Assembly (NCBI RefSeq): GCF_051014685.1
Contig: NC_135055.1
Span: forward strand, 14,124,001 to 14,188,000
Length of the DNA stretch: 64,000 bases
From: Ptiloglossa arizonensis
Lineage: Eukaryota; Arthropoda; Insecta; Hymenoptera; Colletidae
Direction of reading: 5' to 3'
The notes beneath the pieces are model-generated. The model was not told the origin of the DNA. It worked only from the letters and a program-made list of their open reading frames with translations, and did no database searches. The stretch's first letter is position 1, and the number at the start of each line of letters is the position of its first letter. A program made the translations under genes and the position numbers. This document shows positions 1-13,344 of the stretch, piece by piece.

Positions 1-735
1 TCGCCCGCGCACAATCTTATTTGACATTTTTTCCTGGATTGAGAATTATTATTGGAGCTGCTCGATACTCCTTCTCGTTCATTTTCCTTTTCTTCTTCGC
101 AAAATTCGAGGAACTCTGTAACAAGCTCGTCTGCTAATTGTAACAGGAAAGATTGCCTCGATAGCTCCAACCCAGTTGTTTCCTGATAGAGTATCCACGA
201 ATTGATTCCAGCCAGATAGAAAATATTGAAAAATACCTGTACAGGCCATCTATTGCACTTCGATTTTACGCTATACTTTCGCGCCATTTGGTCAACTATA
301 TCGACGCCAAATTTGCTTTTATTATAGTAACTGATCGTCTCGGGTGTCTTCTTTCCATTGTTCTTGATTTTTACGGTTTTACGTTTGGTACTCGATATCG
401 CTACTTTTTTTCTTGGTTTTGATTTATAAATCGTTAACGTACAGTCGTTCGATTTGTATGTCATTGTTGAAAGAAGTTTCGAATTATCTTTCGTTGTTTT
501 TGCAAGTGCGGGCAATTCCCTCCTGTTCGCGCGCATTGTTCCCACTAACGTTGTCCTTTTCGCCAATAATTTTCCAGCCAAAGATGAAGTCGTAAAAAAA
601 TTCTCGGTTGTAATATTTCTTCCACAGTTGGTGAAAGCTTCGACTAATTTCATCGCGACAAATTCGCTGAGCGGTATTGACGTCAGTCCGGTTTCATCGC
701 GTCCCAAATATGAATTCAGAACTAAGGTTCCAGTT
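1..735 (-). pseudogene. piggyBac-type transposase, C-terminal part, internally deleted copy, cut by window start
   Basis: The minus strand reads open from about 735 to the window edge and encodes the C-terminal half of a DDE_Tnp_1_7 (piggyBac) transposase. Landmarks are a YLGRDET-like strand, the motif GRNITTENFFTT (588-623), a VGTMRANRRELP segment, SKFGVDIVDQM (about 285-317) and NRWPVQVFFNI. At the window edge a KKCQIRLC stretch looks like the start of the family's Cys-rich tail. The family cuts and pastes DNA at TTAA. The third catalytic Asp of GVD (codon 300-302) is present. The second catalytic Asp, normally the D of DNFFTS, is Glu here. The N-terminal half with the first catalytic Asp is absent: upstream of about 735 the sequence passes straight into the element's terminal region. 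I infer an inactive, internally deleted copy. The identity is clear from the motifs; the subfamily is not. Confidence 0.85.
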
Positions 736-985
736 GGAAAACTGCGAAAAAATACGTAAACTTCGTACGGGGTCAAATGACCCCCTGTGGTACGTAAGGT
801 AGATAAAGAATTTTTGTCGGTAAAAAATAAGCTACGAGAAAAACAGAAAGTGGGAAATTGAATAATCGAATGATATAAGAATTTACAGAAAGTCAAATGA
901 CCGACAGGAATAACGATAAATCTACGAATTTAAAGTAAATTTTCAAAAGGGGTCATTTGACCCCGCTTGGTACGTTTAGTGTTAA
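736..985 (-). mobile_element. piggyBac terminal region with inverted palindromes, ending at TTAA
   Basis: Read on the minus strand the element begins TTAA-CACTAAACGTACCAAGC and then a GGGGTCA/TGACCCC palindrome (949-964). The exact reverse complement of that 16-mer sits at 769-784, and a partial copy lies at 892-902. Two palindrome copies are followed on the plus strand by TGGTACGT. TTAA at 982-985 is the expected piggyBac target site. The other end lies outside the window, so the matching terminal repeat cannot be checked. Confidence 0.75.
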
Positions 986-2330
986 GGAGACGCTCTCGCA
1001 GCGAGCGTGCACCGGCGAGCCGCGTGTTCGTTGTTTTCCCTCGCGGGCACGCGAGCGGAATCGGAACCGCGGTGAAGGAGAAACTTTTCGTCACCGGGGA
1101 CGAAATTTGTTTTTATCGTCCGCACGCACCGCTTACCCCGCACGCCGATACGACACACGGTTCCCTATCGCGTACCGTGGAGGCCAACGTGTGTAAATAA
1201 AAATTCTCGTAAAAGAGCGGACGCTTATCGTCTCCGGTTGATACCGCGCGCGAGATTGATGCAGTCCTCGCAGCTGTCGCTGATAAAATTATCGCCCCGA
1301 GTGGATTCGATTGGCTACCGGGGAGAGGGGACGAAAAAGAGAGAGAGAGAGAGAGAGAGAAAAAAAAGAAAGAAGAATCCGTCCCGCTGATTACAACGAT
1401 ACGTCCCCTACCCACTTTTCTCACACGTGGGTATGTCTGCGCGTGTATGAGCGCGTGTGTGCACGCACGCATAGGTGACGCGCGTAAATTCCCCGGAATT
1501 CCAACCGAATTGCCACCGATCGAGTGATTCCGCCTCGTGTAACGCCCGCGGCCGATAAAAAAGAAAGGATAATTCGATCGCGATACGATTTTCACTCGTT
1601 GGAGAATTTCGGGGGCGCGTGTGACATTTTTACCGGATCACGGTTAAACCTTGACGCGTCACGAAAAACCGAACGTTATTCGTGCAAATAATTCTTTTTT
1701 CTTCTTCCAGCACGTGTATATGTACACGTAGCGAATTTTTCCACCGCGAACGAAGCCTTGTAACCGAGCGTCCAAAGAAAATTCGTTCCCCGCACAGCGT
1801 GCCCCGTGGATGTAAAATGGCGATTTAAAGTCACTTCGCACTTTTCGTTGGGTGCGTTTCTTTTTTTTTTCTTTTTTTTTGGGTCGTTTCATCGAAAAGA
1901 ATTGTTTCGAATTATTCCTTCGTCGTCGAAGTAATTCATTCAACGCGTTCCCGGTTATCGTGGACGTGGAAATTCCGATCGATCGGTGGAACGACGCGCA
2001 AAGGAAAAAAAACGTGGTTCGTTTTTTTTTCTTCTTTTTTTCTATAAAGTTTTCGCGCAGAAATTACTCCGGACACGGTGATACGCGAAATCGTAAAATA
2101 CGGGGCGTTCGTTCGGCGCATCGTTCGACAACGAGGAAGAGGAAAATCGCGACACTACCGGCTCGAATAAAATTTTATCATAGGCGCGCCGGATTTACGA
2201 CGCGATGGGCGGAGCGCAGTCTCTCTGTTCTTTGCTCCGCGTGCATAGTTTTTTCTTTCTTTTTTTTTTTCTCTCTCTTCTTTTCCATCCGACCGGCGAA
2301 TTCGAGTTTGGCAGCTTGACAAGAGCGGTG
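986..2330. other. CpG-rich block with GA microsatellite and poly-T tracts
   Basis: This block is rich in CpG and GC compared with its flanks. It contains a (GA) run at 1339-1361, a GTGTGTGC/GCGC stretch near 1440-1475 and several T tracts (around 1860-1880, 2020-2042 and 2245-2270). Open frames of 60-160 codons occur in several overlapping phases on both strands, as expected of CpG-rich low-complexity DNA. None shows a domain I recognise. It could be a promoter or an untranslated exon, but no TATA box or initiator stands out. Confidence 0.35.
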
Positions 2331-4810
2331 TAATTTTAGAAGCGGCGTCCGGTTTATTTTTAATTACTTTCCGTATCGTATAATTCCGATTACCGTTATT
2401 TGCGCGTGCAAATATGGAACGAAATATTATAATTACGCTGCTGGAACAAAAGAAGGGGGTTGGTTCGATGATCGTGCTCTCGAACGTTCGAAATCAAGCG
2501 AACAGTGGATTCTGTAATTTATTTCGAGATGCGAATATTTTTAAAACGCTCCTCGATTTCGTCGCGCTTTTAATATTAAAAATATCACGCGAGAGATTAC
2601 TCTGTTATTCGGTCAAGTATTGTATTTTTTCTTTTTTTTTTCCGTTATTTGTATTTTCATTAAACTCCGCGTTTCATTTCGAATGAAATTCGATAGCGCT
2701 TTATCGAGGATTGTAGTGTTCTTCGATTGCATCGAGCAACGTGTATTCGAAAAAGCTGCACTGCGTCAAAATTAATAATTCATTTGGAGAAATCATTTTT
2801 ACGCGACTCTTTGTATTTTGAATATTTCCAAGGTAACCTGATCGATATTATATCTCTTCTACGCGCGGGTATTTCGAAATTTACTTTCGAATACACCGGT
2901 AAATGGGATCGAATCGCAGTTAAGTGTATTCATAGAAGGCTTAACTCGAGTGCATTTAACTGTATCTCTAAAAAAAAAAAAAAAAAAAAAAATTGCCGTT
3001 TATTCGCGTTATCAGATCTCCCGTACACGCTAGCTGTTATCAGTACCCCTTTAAGCTCTGATATAAGCAGTGCTTACAAAGAACTATATCGCTCGTGAAC
3101 AGTCCCGTTGCAGATTCCGTTAAATTCATTTGGACAGATATTAGATGTTGAAGTCCGTAAACTCGGGTGCAGCGATCTCTCGTTTGCGTAAGAATCGGTA
3201 CGAGGATGTGTAATTTTACAAGGATAAATCACGTAGCTAAATACCGGTCTGTTTGTCACGATTAAATTGCTGTACTGGTAATCGGTGCGATCTTATTTGT
3301 AGAACGGTTCTCAAGGTGAAGAAAATTTAACGTCTTCTGTCTTAGATGTTCAAAGAAGGGTTAACTTAAGAGATTTCAACATCGTGACTCCGAAGAACGA
3401 GATCTTAATTATCGACACGGCTGTCGTTTACCTTTGCATGTGAATCTATTAGCTCGATATCAATTTTAAACGACTTTTTCGAACCTGCACTTATATATGT
3501 ACATTCGTTTGCGATCGAGCATACTAAGAATTGGGCCAAAAGGTCAGCTAGAGAACTTTTGCCGAATCGTAAATGTTAATTTCGAATCGAACAGCTCGAA
3601 AAATCATAGTCCTCGGAAAAGATTGTTCAAACTAATCCTCTTGTAGGGGTAACGAACATGTTTCGAAAAGAGTTGGTACTGATGTTTGATACGATGGGTC
3701 ATCGAGAGAAATTTATTTGCCATTTTTAAAAACAGTACTGCGATATTGACTCTCTGCTTTGAGAATTTTATTTTATATCTCCCAAAAATGACAAAAAGAA
3801 ATTATTTCTCGAACTGAACAATGAATAGTCGAACCTACAGAGCTGCTAGATATGTCCGCAAGGAAACATCGTTTTTAATTCCTGTAAAATTCTTTTGATA
3901 AACAATTTACGATTGAAAAAAGAATCTCTATGTTTTCTAAGTCTCGTTCGATATTTTGCGCCTGTATTTCGTTACTAATTGCAGGTATGATAGTCCAGGT
4001 AATTCGTTGTTTACGTTTGACTAACCACAGAATGTGTTAATAGAACTTCGAGGTTGGTTGAGACATTTGCGATTAAATCTTCATATTGTGGCTAATTCAT
4101 TTGCAGCATTGGTTTAACGAGCAACTAGACTCGGCCAATCTGAATTCGATCCTCGTATTAGAAACTTTATCATTGCGCTGAAATAGAATATTCAAACCGA
4201 TACGGCTGCAAATCAACCTCGTTCCCCCTCTTTATGAATTTTGTCGTTTCATCGCACGAAACAAAAATTGTGTCTGTATTTCTGCTTGCACGGAGCTAAA
4301 AGGAGAACGTATTTCACATAGGACAATGTGTGTCTATCGAACGCTTTTTGTAAATGTGGTTTCTTCGATTTTTCATGGTAGACAAAGATTATTCGTCTAA
4401 TAACAATTTAAATTTGACGTCTGAAAACGAATCGATAGAAGAGTATACAGAAATCAAAATCAGATACAGAGTCTTAACCTGGTAAGAAATACTGGAAAAT
4501 TATTTTATATAATTATTGTATAAAACTATTGTATAGTTTATACTAAATTTTCTAACGAGATAATGCGCCAACAATATCGCATCGTTGATAGATATGGTTT
4601 AAAAAAAAAATAAATCATCCTTGAAGAAGGTAACTGACCAGTGGAAAACAAATAAATATGTGTCGAAGTAAACACAGCTCTGCGAATTAATCATTCTCGA
4701 GATGTAATAACTTGGCTATATTTGTGTCACGATTAGTCATAATGACTGAAATAAGATATGGAACTTTTGATCGAACTCTTCTGGAATTAATTATCAAAGT
4801 AATCTGAAAC
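2331..4810. other. AT-rich DNA without recognisable genes; A23 run
   Basis: An uninterrupted A run of 23 lies at 2970-2992. Apart from this I see no gene, transposon end or clear repeat. Open frames here are short and low in complexity. Confidence 0.5.
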
Positions 4811-4945
4811 TTACCAAGGTTTTCAAGTTTTCAAAATTTTCAAGGTTGTCAAGAATTTCAAAGCTTTTAAGATTTTCAAATCTTTCAAAGTTTTCAAGGC
4901 TTTCAAAGTCAACAAATGAAAAATTTTCAAAGTTTTCATAATTAA
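4811..4945. repeat. TTTTCAA-type simple repeat
   Basis: About 135 bases are built from variants of TTTCAAG/TTTTCAAA repeated roughly every 8-10 bases, with scattered substitutions. It is an old, degenerate simple repeat. Confidence 0.75.
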
Positions 4946-6940
4946 TTCACCGAAAAGATAATAGATGACTACTTCGACATCACAGTTACGTGAATTGTCA
5001 CAAGTAGTTATTACAAGCTGACCGCGAATATTGCTTCGAGGGTTTGTATAAAAAAATTAAAAGTTTACGTCGATTCACCGTCAGAATTCGTGTAAAAAAT
5101 TTGCGCGTAAATTCTGTAAAATCAAAGATCGATCATGCGACTCTAGATTCTTGGAAGTTAACACCGAGTTTCGATGGTTCGATTATCTTGGATATCACGG
5201 ATGATAAAAAGCGAAGGAACTCACGGAAGATGAGGCTCGATGGTGTGATAATGTAACCGCATTGCGACACACAACCACCATGCTTGGAGCTCGAAACGTT
5301 GCCTCGAGCGGCCGCACAAAATTCCACCTGACTTCCCTGCTATTTCGACACAACACCGTTCGACCACTTTCACACCATCGCATCGATGCATCTGTTGTGC
5401 AACGTACATTGGTCCAGAGACGTTAAAGCGAGATCGAAACCACGAAGAAACTCGACGTTCGACGCGAAGAGGAGCTGTGGTGCATTTTTGAGAAACATGA
5501 TACCGTTCGACCATAAGTTCGTTGAAAGGCACGTAGCACGATGCTTGGTTGACCAGAGAAGCTTAAATAAAGCCTGGATCGCAAAGTTTCGAAAATTATT
5601 CGAACACCTCTTTAATATCGTTATAAGAAGATTAACTCGTTGGTATTGTTGGCGTGTTTAATATCTCTGAGTTGGAAAAGATTTAACATCTCCGAGAGGA
5701 AATATTGAGAACACAAGGTAGACAGGTATCTAAATAGAAAAATTGTTTCGTTAGGGTGTTTCGACAGCGTCAAGTAGTAAAAGAAAAGAAAAGGTTCGGT
5801 GATGAGTAATTAAATATCACTTACGTCTTTAGTTGACAATTTTCGAAAGGTGATCCAAGAAAAGTGATCGTGCATCCCGAGAAAACACAGAAGCGTGGAA
5901 TGTGAACACAATGAAAGATTAATCTCTCCCGTAGATTGAATCGGTCCCCTTAACAAGAGAAAGTTAACACATCGATGCAGTAAATAGATCAATATATTTC
6001 TCTTTCGATGAGAAATAGGATCAACATTCGCAAGAATGAAATGTGATCGAAACGATCGGTTTCCAATTCGATAAACAATCACTCCCGAAATTGGAACGAA
6101 TATTCGCTTTAAAGGGTAATTAAATCATTTTCGTTCCATGTGAAATTGTTTATTCTGAGAATGGAACTATTATCCCCGTTTGTGACGTAATTTCATTTCA
6201 TTTGTACAAATTCGATGCAAAAAAGTACAGAAAGGTAGCTCTCCCCCCTCCCGAATTTTGCAAGAACCTCCATGGCGGTGGAACATTAAAAAATTTTCCA
6301 CGCTGAAAGTTTTATTCGAACGTCCGATCGAATCGCTCGAAACGTACGAAATACCCTTTTAAGTGTTCGTCGAGGGCCGTTCAATGATCAATTTTTATAA
6401 AAAAGTACGTTACCTCGGAGCTTGAACCGAACGAAACGATATTCTGTGTGCAACAACCCGAGAATTTCTAGCTACACATTGAATAACCGGGAACGGTTGT
6501 TCATTGCGCGTTGTTTAATTTACCGACGTTGCACCGAAATCTCTGCGCATCGATATCCCTTCGCGGCCATGTTCACGGACGAATGGAGGCTCGTTCGCGT
6601 GAACTCTTTCAGGATTTGCATGGGTATCCGTTGTTTTCCGTGGAATCCTCAGTTTGCAGTTGTTCCGTACAAGCGTAACACGACCTATGAGCACGCCTGT
6701 TAATTGCTCGAAGCTGCGGTAAGCTTTCCTCTCCAGCCCGTATGCTCATTAAACGCTCCGGCGATCCCGTGAGCGTAAACGAGGCGACAAGCCACGTGAT
6801 AAACACCTACGAATCGTCATGAATCGCCACCACGTGGACCACCCGGTAACGTCAATTACACCGTCATTGATACAAAAGAGGCATGTGTCCGTTGGAAACG
6901 TGAGTTGGCACCGGAATGTGCTCTGGTTGCCATTGGTTCG
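4946..6940. other. Gene-poor stretch
   Basis: The base composition is mixed, with a slightly GC-richer part at 5130-5560. Overlapping open frames on both strands, up to 103 codons, carry no motif I recognise. I see no transposon ends. Confidence 0.45.
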
Positions 6941-7214
6941 AGATTGGGTTACTGGAAGAACCATTTCTGATGTCTTCTTTAGAAACTGGAGTACTATGCT
7001 TGATATCAGATCGTTTCATAAGTCCTTGTGTATTATTGTTTAAATAAATTGCATTCCAGAAAAAAGTGCATGGATAGAGATTGGGTTACTGGAAGAACCA
7101 TTTGTGATGTCTTCTTTAGAAACTGGAGTACTACTTATGCTTGATATCAGATCGTTTCATAAGTCCTTGTGTATTATTGTTTAAATGAATTGCATTCCAG
7201 AAAAATGTGCATGG
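6941..7214. repeat. Recent tandem duplication, 137-bp unit, two copies
   Basis: Units start AGATTGGGTTACTGGAAGAA at 6941 and 7078. Each runs through GATATCAGATCGTTTCATAA to a GTGCATGGATAG end. The copies differ by only a few substitutions and a small insertion, so the duplication is young. Confidence 0.9.
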
Positions 7215-8657
7215 ATAGGTAAAAGATATCGATCGTCGTTTGGTAATCTTTTCGTGGTACTTTCTTCTATTGTTAAATTAATTTATTATTATTTATTATC
7301 GATTATTGGTCAAGCCTCGTGCTACATTGGTTTATTCTGTTCTTTCATAAAAATTGGTTTGTATTTAAAAATATTATTCGAAGCACAGTGCAAGATTAAC
7401 GATTTCGATGTTGTATAAGTTGTCTCAATTTTGAAATAAATAGTATTGTACAGTTTGTTCGAGACTAGTAACAGGTTGGGTAATATTTTCTTCTTTGTCA
7501 AATTTCGAACTCGGAGTAATGAACTTTCCTTCGAATTGTTCTCAACTGAAAACTATTAACCAACTGGTTCAAACTTAGCTTATCGAGTGTACGGAAAATT
7601 AAATATATGGTTCGAACTATGCTCAGAACTATATTTAAGTATACTTACATCGAGTCAAAAAATAAATACTTTTCATCGAATTACTGGCTACTTAAATAAT
7701 TTCTTATGAATCCGAGTGTCCTCCATTTGTTTCTATACATTCGCGCGAATGAACTGTAAGCTGTTTAATCTCCAATTCATAGAAACCTCGATTATTGGCT
7801 TCAGTAAGCTCGTTAAATGTATTTTTTACATTCTTTTTTTTTTTTTTTTTTTTTTGGTTAACTGGTCGTTTTTCTTCGAGATAATTGGTCGAGACTTTTA
7901 AATGGATGGTAATCTGCAGCAGGGAGGTCCGGTGAATAGGTGGATTAATGTTCCCAGCCGCCATTGATACATTGTTTCCAAGTTTCAACAAAAGACAAAC
8001 ACGAATCGTCAGCTTATCCAATTTTCAGAGACGTACCACTTCCATTCCGCCCACGCAGAGTTTATTTTATTACTTCTTCGGGGTTTACTTTATTTTCTTC
8101 AAGGGTTCTCGAGTCTTGAACTGTATACACGAACAGGTATTTTTTAAACTTCTTCGTGCTCCAATAGTAAGTATTTCTCTGGTAATCTCAACGAGTGTAT
8201 TTGTGTCTGCAATTGTTAACTGTACAAATATAGAGAGGAAGACGGAAGGGAGTCCTTACAGCTGTATTTCTTACCCATCTCAATTTTTTACTCTTCTCAT
8301 TAATTTGTCAAAGAATTTTTACTCGAGACCTCGGAGCCAATTATAATACGAAACTGTTTTACCACAGACTTTCAATTCCATTCGTAAACAAAGTTTCGCT
8401 TCGAAACGGACTCGTGTATTTTAATAAAACTTTTTAAACATTAACGCAACGACCGGGTACTTTTCGAAGATATTGACCAAAGAATTAATTAATTACCCAC
8501 GTATTATCAATTGTCATTTATTGATTCGAGTCGCGCGTTACAATTTGATATATACAACAGTATTCAGATTTCGATGTTGCGGTACTGTAAAACGAATACA
8601 ACATTTATCTTAATTGAAATCTGTGCATGGATACCGTTCGTGGAATAATCCGTAAAT
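7215..8657. other. AT-rich DNA, T22 run
   Basis: A run of 22 T lies at 7834-7855. A pyrimidine-rich acceptor-like tract precedes a 33-base in-frame segment flanked by AG and GT near 8104-8136, but nothing else supports an exon there. Otherwise the stretch is featureless. Confidence 0.4.
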
Positions 8658-8934
8658 ATTGTAATTGTCGTTCATCCTTGTACAGTGTTCGAGTAATTAG
8701 GTACTCTCACAAGTATCGTGATTTTATTTATACAATTCCCATTAAGTTTTCTATAATCGTTTTACTACGAATAGTCCACCTACCTAGAAAATGGATACAC
8801 TTTATATTGTAATTGTCGTTCACCTTGTACAGTGTTCGAGTAATTAGGTACTCTCATAAGTGGCATTATTTTATTTATACAATTCCCATTAAGTTTTCTA
8901 TAATCGTTTTACTACGAATAATCCATCTACTTAG
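8658..8934. repeat. Tandem duplication, 158-bp period, two copies
   Basis: ATTGTAATTGTCGTTCA begins each copy, at 8658 and 8816. Both continue through CAGTGTTCGAGTAATTAGG and AATTCCCATTAAGTTTTC with scattered differences. Confidence 0.88.
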
Positions 8935-11900
8935 ACACTCTATATTTTCTATTTCTGAGCAATGAATACGATAGAGTTGATATCAAAAATATTCGTTCAC
9001 GATGAAAGAATTATCGTCAAGTGTACTCAGAAGCGGTTTCAACGATTCGAAAGTGTAAATATCGAAGCGAAACACCTGTGTCTGATATTTCACATCGGAA
9101 GCATAATGTTGTATTAGGTCGTTCTGTAAGTTCGCGTCGCTGTATGTTTATACTTTCGCTACGTGTCAGAAACCCAAGGGGACTTGGGTGATCGAACTTT
9201 TATGCTTGGTTTAGTCCGTTGAAGGCAATCGAGAACATCAGATCGCGAATTTGTAAGAATTTTATATTCAATAACCGATAAAATAATCAGTGAAATGCTT
9301 GTCCGTGTTCGTTATCTCGTGTCGTACGAGATCCGAAACAGAAATACGGTAACAAGTGCAGGAAATAATATTTGTGTCGTGTTACGAAGATGTTTTATCG
9401 ACTTGTGCGGAAAGTGATTTGATAATTTGACAAGAAATTTGACAATGTGAACGCGATAGAAAATTCTTGGATCGAGAGAGGGCGATTGTATTTTTTCACA
9501 GGGTTCACAGGTAAGATTGAAACATATTACACGGTGAAAAAATAAACGTTAGGGTACGACTTAATGGACAACGAAGGAAACCGAACGATCGAAAATAAAT
9601 GAATCGTTTCCCTCTGATTTTATAATACTTACCAACGTGTTTACTCGCACTGTAAATCGATTTGCACGAAATCTCCAAGTGCGTTGTAATTCAACGCGCG
9701 ACAATCGGTATTTGTAATTAGAATATTGGTAGAATATTTCCGAAATAAAAGGGCCGTGATTGACCGCGACGAAACCATAATAAGAGTTAATGCAAATAAC
9801 GAACGATCGATTATTACGTAAATTGTATGTAAAACAGAAGGATATTTGAATATTCTATCGAAATCGGAGCCGAACGTTCGACGAATATCAGTCTCGGTCG
9901 GAATTAATTACTCTATCGTTACGCTACTTCCTAATTAAAGAATACCGGTACGACGCGTTACGAGTTGTACGGCGAAACAATGAATTTCGACACGGGAAAC
10001 CTCATTATAATTTTTCCGTGCCGCGAGCCCGTGTAAACATTCCCGCCCGTTAATAATTCGAACTGGAAAACTTATTCAACCGGGCGTAATAATTAAAATC
10101 GATGTATTGTTTGAACGTTGACTAATTAACCGTCGACCAGTGATTAACTGTTTGTTTTTCCGCGCGGAAGGAACGGGAGACAGTGGAGGGATGAATTATA
10201 ACACGAGAACAAAAGTGATGCGTCCGGTGGCTACGCGAGACACGATTTTCGTGTACGTTTTATCGTCTTTTATCGGCACGCGGTATCGTTCGTGTTAAAA
10301 CGACCGAAAAACGATGTAACGCGAAGCACGCGATACGAAACAACGAAAACGACGAGTATCGACTCCGATCATCGTACCTATTGATTCTTACGCGGTGCTC
10401 AAATGGTCGTTGAACGTCCAACGACGACGATTAATATTAATTACTTTAACGCTGGCCCAACAGCTAATTATAGAACGCGTTAACGTGATAAACGGCGGTA
10501 TTGTGATTTATCGCCAACAGGGATAATGCAATTGAGAATATCGCGAAAACGACACGCGCGCGAGCTGCAACCGGTTTATATTACTTTCAAATCGTGATCC
10601 CGCATCGAAATTCAACGGCGACCCTCGATTCAATCAATATCAATTACATCGGGGCTAATTAGCACGTGATTATGCGAAGCCGTGAAAAGTCCGTGAATTA
10701 TAATTTGCGATTCGAAACAGGTAAACACGGTAATTTCCCTGTCGTTCCACGCGATTCGTTCATTCTCTAACTCGTGGTTTCGATGTTTTTCACGATTCGG
10801 TAAATTGAACACGACGGTTCGGATTTTAATGTAACGACGAACATTTTCTATTAGCGTGCGAAGTAACGGTTAGTAGAGAACGCGTCGATAATTGAAACGT
10901 TTATCTTATTTGGATATGAAAGACGGTATGAAAAATAGTGGATCAAGTGTTCCTTTGTGGCGTAATTCTACACGTTATAACGAATCAGGAGTATAATTGT
11001 TACTGATCCAATTTTTTATGGTTTATTAATTTTTTGCATATACAAAATTTGTTTAACAGTTTTTAACAAGTTTCTAATAGTTTAATTGCCTAGTTTTATA
11101 CATTAAATTGTCAGTGTATCAATGTTTTTATACATACTGCAGTATTCAAAATATAATAGGACAATGATATACTAATCTTCGAGGGATGTTTTCACCCCAA
11201 AGAACAAAATTTGTTTCATATTTATTCAGGGTTTAATAAAACTGAAATTTTCGGGCTACCTAAGTTCCTTTACAAGGGAATTACAATTATGATTATTTAT
11301 TTCATTTATGCTGCATTATTTTAACTTTGATCACCTCTGGAGTAAACAATCATCAATTGGTCATTATTTAAAACATAAGAATTTGTACGAGAATCGTTTC
11401 TCTGCAACGATATCCATAGCACGTTAATCATTCTCACGAAATATCTCTCATTATTTTTTACTCTTACTAAACACCAACTTACCAAGATATTTTAACAGTT
11501 CATCGCATTCGTATACACACTTCTTTCAGTATCTTAGTTTTTCCAGTACATACTCACTACACGTAAAAACAATTTCAATTCTGCAGAAAAAGATGTTAGT
11601 AAACATCCTCTCCGTCTTCCCCGTGGAAGAAAAAATTAAACGAAATCTGTAATTCATAGCACACTTAATGCTTTCTCGTTTCCTTCTTTCTTTCTTTCTT
11701 TTTTTTTTGTAACTATTGTGTCGTGGCCGTGTCCGTTGATTAAAATTGCGCTTTATATTCCCCGTTTCACCGAGGAGCTTAAAAGAATGCGCTAATGAGG
11801 TACCCATCGAACCAAAGAGGCGGGTAGGGGAGGATGTCGAGCAATAAATCACTCGTCGTTTAAAGGACGACAAGCTCGTCTTGGAGGTTCGTGTCCCGTG

Positions 11901-12924
11901 GAGCCAAACCGATTCGGTGAAGTGTACGTACGGGCCGGATCCATGATCGTCCGAATCTACTTGCGCGCGTCGTTCGAACGATGAAGGGGATCGGTGATTT
12001 GCAAGGTGTACACGAGAAATCGTGATGGAACGACCGCTCGGAAGAGAAACGAGCGACAACGTTGTCTCTCGTAATTAAACGGTCTCAAGCTCGGTATCGA
12101 TCGCCGCTCGCGGAATTAACTCCGCGCGTATGTTCGTGCGCTCGTTCGCGCGGCGAGTCGTGTGCGTGTCTTTTTGTCAGCGTACGTGTGTATCGCCTCA
12201 ATGCGCATCGTCGCCTTCGTTAACGAAATCTTGCTAACGAACAGTTTGCCGCCTAATCTTGTTTGGAAATATCGGACGGGAGCAGGAAAGAGTTCGATTT
12301 CTTTTTTTGCGCGCGCGCGCGTGTGTGTGTTTTTTTTTGTTTTTTTTTCCCCCCGCCGCTTCCTTTTTCATGTTTTTTTTCTTTCTTTTTTTTTCATTCG
12401 TCGACCATGGAATAAATTGACTCCTTTTTCGCGAACCAACAAATTGACCGGCCGGCAGGTCGGCCGTACGTGATTCGATTTCTCGCCGACTCGGCCGGAA
12501 ATAGTTGCGAAAAAATAACTGATTGCCCTTTGTGCGACTTGTTTACGACGGTGAACGGATAATTGTAAATTCGTTAAAGGAGATACTGGCACATCGGGGC
12601 AAACAGGTACAGATTTCGAGAACGAGTTTCGCGTTCATTCTATTGCAGCGCTGCATTGTGCGCAAACGTTGCATCCGATGAACCGTTAACGGCTCGGCTA
12701 ACGTCTTATTCGCCCGGTCGTGTTCTTTCAGCGCGGTGATTAAGTTTCCTTTTCTCTCTTTTTTTTGTTTCTTTTTTACGCAAAGAATTTTTCCATCGGT
12801 TTTGCTCTTCCGCCGGGTAGAATTAAGTTAATTGTTCAGCCATGTTGGATTTCTATCGCGACGTGGTCCTTTTTGAAAATTTATTCTAAAGGAAAATTGG
12901 GGTACGTGGGAAGATAATTACAGA
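8935..12924. other. Gene-poor stretch with a GC-richer patch at 11800-12500
   Basis: This is mostly AT-rich DNA with dispersed CpG. From 11800 to 12500 it becomes GC-richer and holds a GCGCGCGCGTGTGTGT tract followed by T runs (about 12308-12390). A 177-codon minus-strand open frame (11526-12059) crosses this patch. Its Ser/Arg/Lys-rich translation has no recognisable domain and I judge it accidental. Confidence 0.45.
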
Positions 12925-13260
12925 ATTATAAAATTATTGTAACGTCTGGATAGAAAGATAATGGACAAAAATTGTAAAATTATTGGAACAGTTGGAGACC
13001 AAGGTAATGAAAAAATTGTAAAATTATTGGAACACTAGATAGAAAGATAATGAAAAAATAGTAAAATTATTGAAACACCTAGATAGAAAGATAATAAAAA
13101 AAAATAGTAAAATTATTGGAACACTTAGATGGAAGGTAATGGAAAAAATTGTAAAATTATTGAAACATTAGATAGAAAGATAGTAAAAAAATTATAAAAT
13201 TATTGAAACACCTAGATAGAAAGATCACCTAGAACACCTAGAAGAACACCTAGAAACTAG
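12925..13260. repeat. 46-bp degenerate minisatellite
   Basis: Seven or so units carry AAAATTATTGGAACACCTAG followed by ATAGAAAGATAATG and an A run. The spacing is near 46 bp, and shorter CACCTAGAA units close the array. It lies just beyond the polyadenylation signal proposed for the minus-strand exon at 13385-13690. Confidence 0.85.
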
Positions 13261-13344
13261 AATCGAATTCAAATGAAGAAATACTTTTTGACCATATAAA
13301 AGAATGGAACAAAGAATAGAAAAATTAACGTATAATATTCTTCG

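Noticed and set aside
1113..1595. 160-codon minus-strand frame in the CpG-rich block
   Set aside because: It passes through the GA microsatellite, giving Phe/Ser/Leu runs, and other phases are open as well. This is a composition effect.
11526..12059. 177-codon minus-strand open frame
   Set aside because: Ser/Arg/Lys-rich translation without a domain. It crosses a T-run and CpG patch, with no splice or 3' signals.
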